Shown here: one piece after another, positions 20,334 through 31,169 of the stretch
Numbering within the stretch: position 1 is the stretch's first letter
How the letters are laid out: each line of letters opens with the position of its first letter
Assembly: GCA_029582265.1 (NCBI GenBank)
Contig: CM055830.1
Location: 33,335,172 to 33,399,171 of the forward strand
Length of the DNA: 64,000 nucleotides
Source: Zoroaster sp. YZ-2022
Lineage: Eukaryota > Echinodermata > Asteroidea > Forcipulatida > Zoroasteridae
Direction of reading: 5' to 3'
Notes under the pieces: model-generated
What the model was told of the DNA's origin: nothing
Database searches by the model: none
Seen by the model: the letters and a program-made list of their open reading frames with translations, nothing else
Translations under genes and position numbers: made by a program

Positions 20334-22429
20334 GTAAATGCGTTATTGTTTTTTTACTCATGTTCACCAGAACTGGAGTTCTTGTATGGGCATGGCCAAT
20401 TTTCATTAATAGTACAAGGCACTTTTGATGATTTCCAATCGCTGACCTGACTCTCTGGCTGTTCAGATACAATGCAGATTGTAGCCGTCTGAGCACTATT
20501 CTAGCACCTGTTAATCATGCCAACCAACAACTAACTGCTTGCGCGCTAGCACTGCGTGTGGCAGGTAAATACACATGTTACAGACATGCACACGGTACAT
20601 CTAATGTCAGGTGACCCAGGTCGGTGACTGCACCACCAGACGGCTATTTCACCACAATATACATGTTAGCAATTGAGGCAGTGTCGGGTATCAGTATACC
20701 CGACCGATACCCGACCGAAACTGTCATTACCCAGTTCCATACCCATCAACAACTTTTGAAAAATTTGACTGAATATTTAAGCCACACAAATGGAAGTCTT
20801 CGATTTTGTTTTTGTTAACATTTTTTTTGTATGGGGAATGGGGATGCAATGAGTCATTTTTAATACAGAGGCGGAAAATTATTACAGTAAGTCCGCATTT
20901 ATTGTGACTCTAATAAAATAAGAAAAACTTATTTGTCTTTACGGGTACATAAAAGATTTCCAATTTCGGGTATCTGGTCCTCGAAATAACCAAAAATGCA
21001 CAGCCTTATGAGCAATTTTGCCAACATTACCTTCCCTTTAAAATTACTATGAAGAAGCACAGGAGGTTGGAAGTATAAAGAATCTAACTTGAATGTGCCC
21101 TTAGTGACATCAAGTGCAAAGTCATTGTCAACCTTACTCTTATTAAATCCTACTTGACAGCATCAGTCAAGAGAAGACAAGTGTGGACTTTCATTACCAG
21201 AATCCCACGCCAAATATTGACGATAGACTCCCCTAACCTCTACCATATAGCTCAGCCCCAGCTCACCTCAATCGAAACTCTTCGATCAGATCAGACCTAT
21301 CAAAACCCCTGAGCCCCCTATAAGAGTACAAACAGTACAACTGTCTATCTTGAATAATCGACAACTCCGGCAAGAGGCGCCGTCACGCCGGCAGGTCAGG
21401 TAACTCTAAGACGGTCGGCATCTTCTCCTCTCTGAAATCGTTGAAATCGCCTCCGCGGAGAGAAATACGACACTCTAAAACATGTAGAGCTAGTTTCCCC
21501 AGGCATGGCGACTTGGCGTTATTTACGCCGGTCACCCCAGATGGTGGGCTGTTCATGACACGTTTACTTGGGGCACAAATATTTACGACCTCGAGGACCT
21601 GTCATGGGGACCAAGATTCATGTTCAGTGTAATTTTTTCCCCCTGGGTGTCGTCTGGTCGTAATTTTGTCGCCGCCGTTGTGAGAGAACAGCAAACACAG
21701 AGCGGCACGCAGAAAAAGATCATTCCGGCATTGGGTTACAACCCTCTTGAGTGCTGAATGGAATATGATAGATGATGACACACAGACTAATTAATAGACG
21801 TCTGTTTGGTTTTTTACATAATTTTATTTGGGAATGATGAAATTCCCGACAGACTCCACGCCAGGAAGCCTGTTATTGGTTTTAGTCACATAATTCTTGT
21901 TCAAAGAGTTCCTTGTTCAATCTCAGTGGGGCAAACTGTCTATTTCTGTTTAATCTGCGATACATCATACCAAACTACATGTAAAAAACCAGTAGTACAA
22001 GGGAACGTCGCTTTAATGAATAACACGGGGTCCACACAACATGTTCACTACATTGGTCGCTGGTAATCACGATTCATGGTTGTTTATTCATGTAATGTTG
22101 CCATCTTCTACTGACAGTACACGCACTCATTTTTCATCTTGTACCTCCTAAGGAAGAGTAATTACAGACTGAGAAGAACCTCTATTTCGTGTTTTACATG
22201 ATTTGAATACGAATCTGTCACTGAAATAGTAGCCATTAGTAAGATTAGAATCTTTTGCAAAACATAAATCACAATCAACTAGAACAGATTACGATTTCTT
22301 CTGTACATGTAATTCTAAAAGCAAAAAGTGGGTAATGCAGTTTTTTGTACGTGAACAGAATATTTTTGGAACCACTCCATGTGAACGAGGCATGGCTCAT
22401 GATGAATAAGCCATGTCGCAGCACTATCC
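20334..22429. other. start of 14.5 kb intron, mostly low copy; GC-richer block at 21.2-21.75 kb
   Basis: No exon recognised. The stretch 21180-21750 is GC-richer than the rest (ggcaagaggcgccgtcacgc, tcgcctccgcggagagaaat), contains no family seen elsewhere in the window, and could be a conserved regulatory block or an old unrecognised element. A 62-residue open frame at 21441-21632 shows no family resemblance. Confidence 0.4.
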
Positions 22430-22685
22430 GCCATGTTTTTGACGGGGCAATATTGTTTATTTCCAGCACTCATTGCCGTCTGCAACCCAGCATACGAACT
22501 TCATGCGCACTCCAGATGCATGCCATGTTTTTGACAGGGCAAAATTGTTTACTTCGAACACTCGTTGCCGTCTGCGACCCAGTGCACGACTTCACATGCA
22601 CTCCAGACGCGTGCGTGAAGTTTGAGCGCTGGGTCGCAGATGGCAAAGCGTATTCAAAATAATTTTGCCCCATCAAAAACATGGC
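22430..22685. mobile_element. foldback element with an extra direct half
   Basis: 22522-22685 is an inverted repeat (gccatgtttttgacagggca ... tcaaaaacatggc; gccgtctgcgacccagtgca ... gctgggtcgcagatggc). A third, direct copy of one arm precedes it at 22430-22521 (ccatgtttttgacggggcaa, gccgtctgcaacccagcata). The result is three half-units in order +, +, -. It is non-coding. Confidence 0.78.
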
Positions 22686-22861
22686 ACGTATTACCGTGAA
22701 AGTGCTTATTGATGTCGCACGTACTGACTGAGTAATGAACATCATGGAACCAACAGAAAATGTTCATTAAAGTAGTCATTGGTAATACTGATACATACTT
22801 GCAATGCTCAGACATAATGTGGAAGCCATCGCTCATTTCCATTATAACCAAATGTTCGTTA

Positions 22862-23232
22862 GGCCAACAACAAAAAAAGTCTCCAGTTTCTAGTCTCTGC
22901 GCATGTCACGCATTTTTAATTTTCTTCTTTTTTGCTATGAAACGATGTCCAATTGCAGCCAAAATTGCTGGAGCGATTGGAATTCTGCCGTGCTGTGCTT
23001 TAAACGACTTTTTCACATAGGGGTATGAACGTTTGCCTGATTTGAGAGGCCTCTATAGCCACCATACTTTGTATATGGGAAATTAGGTCCCCGTGTATAC
23101 AATGTACATGTATCACATATTTCCCTGTTGGCAAAAAAAACAACAAGATGGCCGGAAAAAAAAACATGTCACCGCACCGATATTGAAGCCAACCGATGAC
23201 CACAAACCAGAGACTTTTTTGGGGGGGCCTTA
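22862..23232 (+). mobile_element. MITE V, full copy
   Basis: aggccaacaacaaaaaaagt, ctccagtttctagtctctgc to ccacaaaccagagacttttt, with the shared core (gtccaattgcagccaaaatt, aattctgccgtgctgtgctt, agccaccatactttgtatat). Confidence 0.83.
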
Positions 23233-23618
23233 TAGTGTTGTTTATTACAGTGGTCAGTATTGCACTGTACATGTACATGTACTGAAGCTGTACTGTGCGT
23301 TTTCAGTTTTATCGGGAACCTGTTAATTGGCCCCAGTATATAAATGGAATTTTTTTTACATAACAAGTACTCCTGCTTCTTGTTATGTTCTCCCTTTCTT
23401 TAGACGATTTCATAAGGTTGTCTTGTCTGCTCATTTTGAACAGAGATAATTAGACAAAAACAAACACTCATCATAACTTGTTTTGATGTAAAGTTGATGA
23501 CGGTATCAAGCATCCCTTGAAATCTTTCTATCCGAGATATGAGATCTTGCTATCATTTGTGACTGGCTCCACAAAAATGGGTATTATGTTATTTACATAG
23601 TTGAATTGGTCACATTAA

Positions 23619-24348
23619 CCCTCCTAGTTCTGGTGCCTTTTTCAGACAAGTTGATGCACCATTTGAAACCATTCGTTTTGTGAAACACACCAAGGTGTAG
23701 TGTATCCACCATTCAAATGATTTATAAGCCACTGTGTAGTACATTCACCATTTGAAACAATTCGGCTATGGAAACACACCAAGGTGTAGTGTATCCACCA
23801 TTCAAAACCATTTGAATGATTTATAAGCCACTGTGTAGTACATTCACCATTTGAAACCATTTGGCTATGGAAACACACCAAGGTGTAGTGTATCCACCAT
23901 TCAAAACCATTTGAATGATTTATAAGCCACTGTGTAGTACATTGTACATTCACCATTTGAAACCATTTGGCTATGGAAACACACCAAGGTGTAGTGTATC
24001 CACCATTCAAAACCATTTGAATGATTTATAAGCCACTGTGTAGTACATTCACCATTTGAAACCATTTGGCTATGGAAACACACCAAGGTGTAGTGTATCC
24101 ACCATTCAAAACCATTTGAATGATTTATAAGCCACTGTGTAGTACATTCACCATTTGAAACCATTTGGCTATGGAAACACACCAAGGTGTAGTGTATCCA
24201 CCATTTAAAAACCATTTGAATGGATTTGAATGGTAGTAAACTTGCTACCAACACTTTTCAAATAGTATCACCATGTGTGTACAAAACCAATGGCCATTTT
24301 TGAAAGTGGAAATTTTGAATGGTTTCAAATGGTCAAAGACTAGGAAGG
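23619..24348 (-). mobile_element. TTAA-type element P3 with 99-bp minisatellite core
   Basis: The left end is TTAA then CCCTCCTAGTTCTGGTGCC; the right end is tcaaagactaggaagg then TTAC (a mutated TTAA). The centre (about 23660-24230) holds five to six copies of a 99 bp unit (aaccatttggctatggaaac, accaaggtgtagtgtatcca, ttataagccactgtgtagta). Since 99 is a multiple of three, the minus strand has two long open frames with 33-residue repeats, not genes. Compare the compact P3 copy at 31341-31706. Confidence 0.85.
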
Positions 24349-24819
24349 TTACAAGCTTTAATTTGGTATAGGTTTGACCCCTGTGGCATTTTGTATTCTG
24401 GAGATATATTCATATTTGCATATTCATATTTTACAATTTAACGAAAGTGTCTTCAGAGATACAGCCCTTTAAACATAGCAAGTGGAAAAAGAAATGAGCT
24501 AAAAATAAACTCTCTTGAATGCCCATAGCAACAGTTAGGTTATTGATAGGGGGTGTTAAAACCGTATCACTACGAAAGCATAACATTGGTGGTTTTTCTT
24601 CCCTAAAACAGACAGAGTAAAACAAAAGACGAAAACAATGCACACAAAAACGTTTGTTTTTTCATCTTTATTCATCAATATTAATATTTCTGAAAAAAAC
24701 TTATGAAAATATTGATACAATAGAAGCCAACAACCCCCCCCCCCCAAAAAAAAAATCACTTTGTTAAGATTTTTTCACCCTCTCCGCATAGAACAGCCAT
24801 TTACGTGTAATAGCATAGA

Positions 24820-25171
24820 CAGGGCCGGATTTAGGACTGGGCAAGCTGGGCAGTTGCCCAGGGGCCTCCACAACCAGGGGCCTCCACATATTTCATGAAA
24901 AAAAAATTGTAAGGAAAAATGTAGGCTGACTTGAACTGTAGGCTGGTCTGTAAATATATGTACTGTACTATATTCTTGTTATGATTGATCATGATTGATC
25001 TGCTTGCTTGCTTATTCAGATTCTTTCTACTTGAAAAAAAATTACTTTATGGATGACTGTAACTATGTCTTGTGACTGTTGTCACCTTTTAGTTTTTAGT
25101 ATTCTAAGGTAGGGTGGGCCTCCACTACTGAAGGCTGCCCAGGGGCCTCCACATGTCTAAATCCGGCCCTG
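24820..25171. mobile_element. hAT-like MITE with perfect 8-bp target duplication
   Basis: This 352 bp element starts CAGGGCCGGATTTAG and ends CTAAATCCGGCCCTG. AGCATAGA flanks both ends (24812-24819, 25172-25179). The inside repeats aggggcctccaca three times. It is a textbook hAT footprint with no open frame. Confidence 0.92.
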
Positions 25172-25327
25172 AGCATAGAGCGACTTAATACCCATTTTCG
25201 TAGAGCGGGTCACATTTAAGTAAAATGAGTGAAATTATTTCCAAACTTAGTTTACTAAATGAATAAATTCAATTTCCATGGTTATTCACTCACATTACAT
25301 TTTTTAAGATATTGGGCCCACTCTTAA

Positions 25328-26016
25328 AGGGGGACTGACATCCTTTATTGTGTGTGTACTTAAGGCGTTTTGTAATAAAATATTGTTTTTGAGACCCACC
25401 TGTGTCTATTTAATCATTGATTTCTGAGTACAAGTATTTTAAAATGATGTTTGAAGTGTTTGGGGGAGGCAACCCCGCCCCATGGTGGAAGCTTCATTTG
25501 CATAAGATATGTGACATAAGGTCGGGAAGATCCGATGTGTACATGATGTACATGTATGTACAAACGTTTCACACACGTAGCGTAGATTTCATTTCTTCCG
25601 TGATTTTTGTTTCCGGAACTAATAAAATGTCGGGAAGATGTGTTTCTGCAGGATGCAGCAACACCACCAAAGACGGTGTTAGCCTTCATCTGTTCCCAAG
25701 TGACCCAAAAATCGCCGTATTTGGACGAGCAAAGTTCGACTGACAAGAGTAAAGTGGTCAGGTCCATCTGCTCACATAGTTTTGTGCAGCGATCATTTTG
25801 AGCCGAGTTTTCAGCCGAATTTCTCTTCCCGACATGACGTCACGAACAGCTCCTCCATGCAGGGCGTAAAAGTGGGGGGCATTTTTACAATGGTAAAATA
25901 ACACTCTCAAAAACAATAAAAACACAAAACAAAAATTGTATTGATCTTTTACTGATATAAAAGAATAAAACGATCACATATTTAACTGTTTGATTTAAAT
26001 CCATGTCAGTCCCCCT
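25328..26016 (+). mobile_element. TTAA-flanked element P9 carrying a THAP exon relic
   Basis: A 689 bp element with termini AGGGGGACTGACAT and inverse, flanked by TTAA (25324-25327 and 26017-26020). It holds a THAP zinc-finger segment on the + strand (separate entry). Termini and interior differ from P8, so a THAP exon occurs in two different TTAA-flanked families. Confidence 0.83.
25627..25893 (+). pseudogene. THAP zinc-finger domain, one frameshift
   Basis: Starting at the ATG: MSGRCVSAGCSNTTKDGVSL, HLFPSDPK. A one-base loss then shifts the frame, after which it reads RRIWTSKVRLTRVKWSG, then HIVLCSDHFEPSFQ. All THAP signature positions are present: C-x4-C, the tryptophan after the FP motif, and C-x2-H followed by F. 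The open continuation runs on to a stop near 25890. THAP domains bind DNA and are typical of P-element transposases. Apart from the single frameshift the domain is complete, so the copy is young or was recently functional. Confidence 0.85.
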
Positions 26017-26024
26017 TTAATTAT

Positions 26025-26458
26025 GCTTGGGCGATAACTCGATAATATCGAATATCGCAATACCTTTTTCATTCGATTACGATATCGAGAAACTTTTAAA
26101 GTTATCGAGATATCGGCAAATCGCGATTAAAAAAATATATATATCGCGATTAAAAATAAAATCGTCATTGTGATTCAAGTCAGAAATTCCATGGAAACAA
26201 AATTAGAACAGTCTTTTTAGCTTTTGGAAGTGAGAAACAAAAGCGAACTACTTCAGAAGTACATACACGCTGCAAATGAATTTATGATATAAAAAAAATA
26301 TTGTGAATTTGCGATTTATTGCTTATAGAGGGGTACACCTGTGGTTATCGGCTCTAAAGCAATCATGCATGAATGAAAAAATAATCGTGATATTATCGAA
26401 AATCACGATATATGTTTGCCGATATATCGTGGATGAAAAAAATCGATATCGCCCAAGC
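26025..26458. mobile_element. ATCG/CGAT-rich foldback MITE, copy 1
   Basis: Termini GCTTGGGCGATA and its inverse; both ends are packed with the palindromic words TATCGATA, ATCGCGAT and TCGATA. A second copy is at 33918-34347. The centre is ccatggaaacaaaatta and gtggttatcggctctaaagc. Confidence 0.83.
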
Positions 26459-26560
26459 TTACTCTTAACGCCATAATTTCTTTATTAAATATATTTCACT
26501 GATAATTTTTTCATAAGTAGCATTACTGAGCACACAAATAGTTTCAGTCATTTGTTATAT

Positions 26561-26835
26561 ACTGAGACGCAATAGAAACTTACCACTTGTTTTGGAATAG
26601 CATAAAATTGAAATGGTTCAAAATAAGACAACACAACAATTTGGATTAGAAATGTTGGCATTTTATTGAGGAAATGTCCACGTTTTGTCCACTGTACTCG
26701 ATCCCATCTGTATCCACTTCACCACGAAACGTCAGAAGGTCACGTTGCCAAAATAAGTGCACATATTACATTTGTGCATTGTGATTACTGATAATTTAAG
26801 GTCGAAAAAGTGGTAAGTTTCTATTGCGTCTCAGT
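26561..26835. mobile_element. 275-bp MITE with 28-bp inverted termini
   Basis: actgagacgcaatagaaact plus taccactt is matched inversely by aagtggtaagtttctattgc plus gtctcagt. It lies within the interrupted T element. There are no other copies in the window. Confidence 0.85.
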
Positions 26836-26923
26836 CAGTATATGTGCAGTAGATAAGAGAAAAATGCTGGTTACTCACGTTACATTTTTTGGACTTGCAT
26901 AAAGTCTAACTTTTTCTCTTTAA

Positions 26924-27193
26924 CCATAACCCCCTAGGTATTCTGGCCAGGAACCTTCCTGAATCCTCCAGAATCCTCCAAAATCCTCCAGTACACTTTT
27001 GGAAACATGCCCTTGTCTTCAAAATGCACCATGCATTTTCGTTGATCTTTTATATTCAGCACTTATGGCCTGTACTTCTTTGCCAGGTAGTAATTTTGCC
27101 CCATTTGAAGAGGTGAAAGTACCAGTTACCAACAGTGCATTTTTCCAAAAAAGTGCCCCTTGGAGGATTTTGGAGGATATACGGTGGTTATTG
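26924..27193 (+). mobile_element. MITE P4, copy inside T
   Basis: TTAA (26920-26923), CCATAACCCCCTAGGTATTC ... acggtggttattg, TTAA (27194-27197). Partial triplication of aatcctccaaaatcc near the left end. Confidence 0.87.
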
Positions 27194-27352
27194 TTAATAG
27201 GTTACATATAACAAATTTCTGAAATTATTATTTTTGCCGAGTATGGTCTGGTTATAATGCAACTACTGTGAAATAAAACTGAGGAGTGAAATATATTTTA
27301 TGGTATTAAAAATGTAAAGTGAGTAACCATGGAATTGTCCACAGGATTTTTG

Positions 27353-28105
27353 GAGTTTAAAATGTGCTTGCTTTTTTTTGCTAATCGGAACCGAGCTGAG
27401 CTTTCACAGGTTGGTTAAAATTAAAGTATATATATTGATTTAAACAAAGTAAGCATACTCAAAGAAGCAATTGTGTCAATTTGCTAATGTTGTATCTTCG
27501 GCAAGGCCGTTTAAATTGTCGCTATTTCAATGCCTTTATCCAGCTTGAATTATCTGTTATTACTGCTCAACTGCCCAGTCATATTGTTGATGTTATTCTT
27601 TGTTATTTCTGTACGTCATCCAACCGTGATCATTCTGTTATTGCCAGTTTTTCATGCCCGCCAGCGCCCAATCAAAGACTTCCATGAAAAGTTCCAATCA
27701 CCGAATCTACTCTCTAACTAATGGGTGGAAGGGAAGAGACATTAGTGCATGCATCATTAGTCCGGTTCAGTGGGGCATTGTCATGCTCGGGGCCATTATA
27801 AGGTATCGCTGTCAAATTTTCATCACTTCACAGGGGACTCCTTGTATTATAAGTAATATCGCCCTGGCAATTTGTCAGATTTGTCATATGCCAGACAGTT
27901 TTGTATTGATTTCACATGTACAACAAATGGGAGGGGGGGGAGGGGGGGGGACAATAGGGAGAAGGAACAATGCCGGCCCTCTCCACCCTCAACCAGCCGA
28001 TTCATTTTGGGATTGATTTACTTTGAATATATTATAGCACGATCTTTATCAAAGGCAAAAAGAGAGAAACACTGAAGTGAAACACACCCATACTTACTTT
28101 ACACA
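27353..28105. other. intron without recognised gene
   Basis: Low-copy sequence with a G-rich stretch at 27930-27952. Several overlapping short open frames (27481-28016) have no recognisable family match and no splice context joining them to the cyclase. Confidence 0.4.
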
Positions 28106-28832
28106 GGAAAGCAAGAGTTAGTCAGAATAAAGAGTTGGCAGAAGTTAGTCGGGTCAAGAGTTGGCAGAAGTTAGTCGGGACAAGAGTTGGCAGAAGTTCG
28201 TCGGGACAAGAGTTGGCGGAAGTTAGTCGGGACAAGAGCTGGCAGAAGTTCGTCGGGACAAGAGTTAGCGGAAGTTAGTCGGGACAAGAGTTGGCAGAAG
28301 TTAGTCGGGTCAAGAGTTGGCAGAAGTTAGTCGGGACAAGAGTTGGCAGAAGTTAGTCGGGTCAAGAGTTGGCAGAAGTTATTCGGGTCAAAAGTTGGAA
28401 GAAGTTAGTCGGGTCAAGAGTTGGAAGAAGTTAGTCGGGACAAGAGTTGGCAGAAGTTAGTCGGGACAAGAGTTGGCAGAAGTTAGTCGGGACAAGAGTT
28501 GGCAGAAGTTAGTCGGGACAAGAGTTGGCAGAAGTTAGTCGGGACAAGAGTTTGCAGAAGTTAGTCGGGACAAGAGTTGGCAGAAGTTAGTCGGGTCAAG
28601 AGCTGGCAGAAGTTAGTCGGGTCAAGAGCTGGCAGAAGTTAGTCGGGTCAAGAGCTGGCAGAAGTTAGTCGGGTCAAGAGCTGGCAGAAGTTAGTCGGGT
28701 CAAGAGCTGGCAGAAGTTAGTCGGGTCAAGAGCTGGCAGAAGTTAGTCGGGTCAAGAGTTGGCAGAAGTTAGTCGGGTCAAGAGTTGGCAGAAGTTAGTC
28801 GGGTCAAGAGTTGGCAGAAGTTAGTCTGGTAT
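28106..28832 (+). repeat. 26-bp minisatellite with two sequence blocks
   Basis: About 28 copies of gttagtcgggacaagagttg plus gcagaa. A run of units at about 28600-28740 consistently carries gggtcaagagctgg, while the middle part carries gggacaagagttgg, showing local homogenisation. It is non-coding. Confidence 0.95.
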
Positions 28833-29423
28833 TCAGGGCTAGCTGGTTAAAAAGGTATCTCACTTACATCCTTTACGTATATCGTCCAAAGTATTTTTGT
28901 TCATTGCAAAAGAAATCTTCAGCATGACCTACAAAAACAACAAGAAAAGACAGCAAAACTCCTTGAAATTTTAGAACTAGAAATATGAAGACATCCGCTG
29001 GGGATGTAGTGGGATTGTGTTGCTCTTCTGAAGCACAACTGGTACTGGAAGGAAATGCTGAAGTCTCTACAAGTAGTGTCATTTGCCTTAAGAACCATGT
29101 CAATGAGAAACAAGTGCATTCTCGGTTCGCCAATTCAGGTGTTCTCAAAACAAGCTAGGTGACATGGCCCGCCCTCATGTGTGCAAACTCCACAGGCGTA
29201 TTTGAGCCACACGGTCCGATTAAATTTCAAGGTCTGTCCGGCCTGCCCCTGGTCTACAAACCCAAAGTGATCGGTTTTGCAGACTGGAATTGACTGGTCT
29301 TTGCCGGTTGCAGATTAAATTTTCCGTCGGCCCGCTTGGGTAACAATTGAAGTAAGCTAATCAAAGATGTGTAGCTTGACTTGCCTTTGGGAAGTCTGTG
29401 CTTCTCCAATGATTTTTAATTTA
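28833..29423. other. intron without recognised gene
   Basis: Not repeated elsewhere in the window as far as I can see. The 91-codon minus frame at 28873-29148 has no domain I recognise. Confidence 0.4.
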
Positions 29424-30010
29424 AAGGGAAGATAGAGCATTGGTAGTGTTGGCAAATCTGCTTTTATGAGAACTCTTACTCTCTCTGAATCAAGATATGA
29501 CATAAAACACAATAAAGGGGGCCACTTTCCTACTGTCACGTTAGCAGTTTTTCTAATGGTTGTAATTTTTTTTTAAATATCTGAAACCACCCAAAAAGAA
29601 TTTCAACATTTGAATAGACATGCATGCTTATCCTAAAGATAATTTGAGTTGATTATTACTATTATTTTTTTAATTACCCTAAAATTTTCATCAACAAATG
29701 GACGGAAAAGTGAGGTAACTTTTTCCGTCCAATTTTTATGGAAATTTGAGGGTAAAAAAATAAATAAAAAAATAAAAAAATAAAATAAATCAACTCAGAT
29801 TAGTTCCAGTATAAGCCTGCATGTTCATTCACATGTTGAAACACTTTTTGGTCGGTTTCAGGTACTTAAAAATAAATAACAACCATTGGAAAAACTGCTA
29901 ACGTGACGGATGCAAAGTGGCCCCCTTTATTGTGTTTTATGTCATATACATTTAACAACCTACCTATGAAAGATTCAGCTCAATGCAGAGTCTACATGTA
30001 AATAATGAGA
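29424..30010 (+). repeat. repeat P11 copy split by MITE M
   Basis: TTAAAGGGAAGATAGAGCAT, ggtagtgttggcaaatctgc and ctctctgaatcaaga, then after the M element catttaacaacctacc, gaaagattcagctcaatgca. The same order without interruption is at 63449-63850. Confidence 0.8.
29498..29945 (-). mobile_element. foldback MITE M, copy 3
   Basis: The opposite orientation to 2345-2789 (ctactgtcacgttagcagtt first). TA at both junctions. The empty target can be read from 63770 (aatcaagacatacatt). Confidence 0.9.
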
Positions 30011-30073
30011 AGCTTTGAAAATGCAGTCTCCAACTTCTGTCTATTGTGCAACATTTGTGTGTTTTTTTCTTAA

Positions 30074-30287
30074 ACGGACAGCATCGTCACGATCAACATG
30101 GCAAGGAATCGGAATGCTAGTTCTATATATTAACTCATTGACTGAAAATAATACCCCACATTATAAGGTGATATTACCGTTGCTGCTGCATAAATGAGCC
30201 AGTAATTTTCAGTTACTGTGCTCATCTTAATCTAGGGCATCGATTCCTTGCCCTGTCGAAAGTCTGATCGTTGACGATACTGCCCCT
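30074..30287 (+). mobile_element. MITE P7, full copy
   Basis: ACGGACAGCATCGTCACGAT to gacgatactgcccct, flanked by TTAA (30070-30073 and 30288-30291). Confidence 0.87.
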
Positions 30288-30454
30288 TTAAATGAGAGCA
30301 CATCAGACAAATAATTTTCCAGAATGATTGGTGTCTATACCCGACATAACATCAAGTTAGCTGGTGTTGACTGCAAGAAATCTAGCTTGCCAAAATGTGA
30401 CACCTTTGCTGTCAATCTGCCAATTTACGACACCCTGGGGCCACAGCAACAGCA

Positions 30455-30768
30455 GCAGCAGCAAGGCACATTCTATTATTACCCCTGCTCATCAGGCTCA
30501 TAAATCATTCCTGAAACCATCTCAGCTCCCTGGGAGTATACAGCTCAGTTGCTGCCATTACAGCGCATATAGGACTAATCAAACACAACAACCAACTCTG
30601 CCCTCACAGGTACCCATTTACCCCTGGGTGGAGAGAAGCAATTATGGTAAAGTGTCTTGCTCAAGGACACAAGCACCGTGGTCGCAGTTGGGATTCGAAC
30701 CCACATTCTGACGACTCAGCCATCAGAACACAAATCCGATGCACTAAACTGCTCGACCATGGCACTCC
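30455..30768 (-). repeat. SINE A, minus strand, 3' truncated
   Basis: Body and tRNA-like head are intact (ggttcgaatcc on the minus strand, ending at ccatggcactcc). The usual ataagtccacatt tail is missing; the left edge joins agcagcagcagcaaggcaca. Confidence 0.88.
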
Positions 30769-31169
30769 AGATAGACATCATTATGGAGAATTTGTTTTTT
30801 ATAATAATACATAATCAAGCCTGATGTCCACTTATTCGGTGACCTACTTGACAATGGTCTTGGCATTGGGGTAATGCAATTAGAATGGACTAGCCATGAA
30901 CGATTTCAATGCCATTTAAAAAAGATATAGCGAGGTTCTCGGCCATTATCTGCCTGTATCTAATGAAGATAGATATCTGCCGTAAGCCACTCGAGGAATA
31001 CTTTTAATGCATTATGAATCTATGTCTTGTATGAAGGTTAAAGATGCTCACTGGTTGTGCTTTTCATGTATCTGCGTAGTACATTTAACTCATTTTTGGC
31101 CCCTGCATTTTGACCTGTGACCTCTGGATTACCAATTCAGTGCTCTATCTCTAACTCTGTAGTCGGTAG
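30769..31169. other. intron without recognised feature
   Basis: No repeats shared with the rest of the window and no coding signal. Confidence 0.4.

Larger units (their letters stand above)
25262..27352 (+). mobile_element. MITE T, copy interrupted by four other elements
   Basis: Pieces of the ~390 bp T element (intact at 52964-53355) occur in order: ttccatggttattcactcac...gggcccactc; gccataatttctttattaaa...gtcatttgttata; gcagtagataagagaaaaat...aactttttctctt; acatataacaaatttctgaa...agtgagtaaccatgg. Between them sit the THAP element (25328-26016), an ATCG-rich element (26025-26458), an inverted-repeat MITE (26561-26835) and a P4 element (26924-27193). Confidence 0.85.

Noticed and set aside
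23660..24230. Regular direct repeats that look like a CRISPR array
   Set aside because: The whole 99-bp unit repeats with no unique spacers, in a eukaryotic intron.
23642..24254. 117-124 codon minus-strand frames with 33-residue repeats
   Set aside because: The 99-bp tandem unit inside a TTAA-flanked element explains them.
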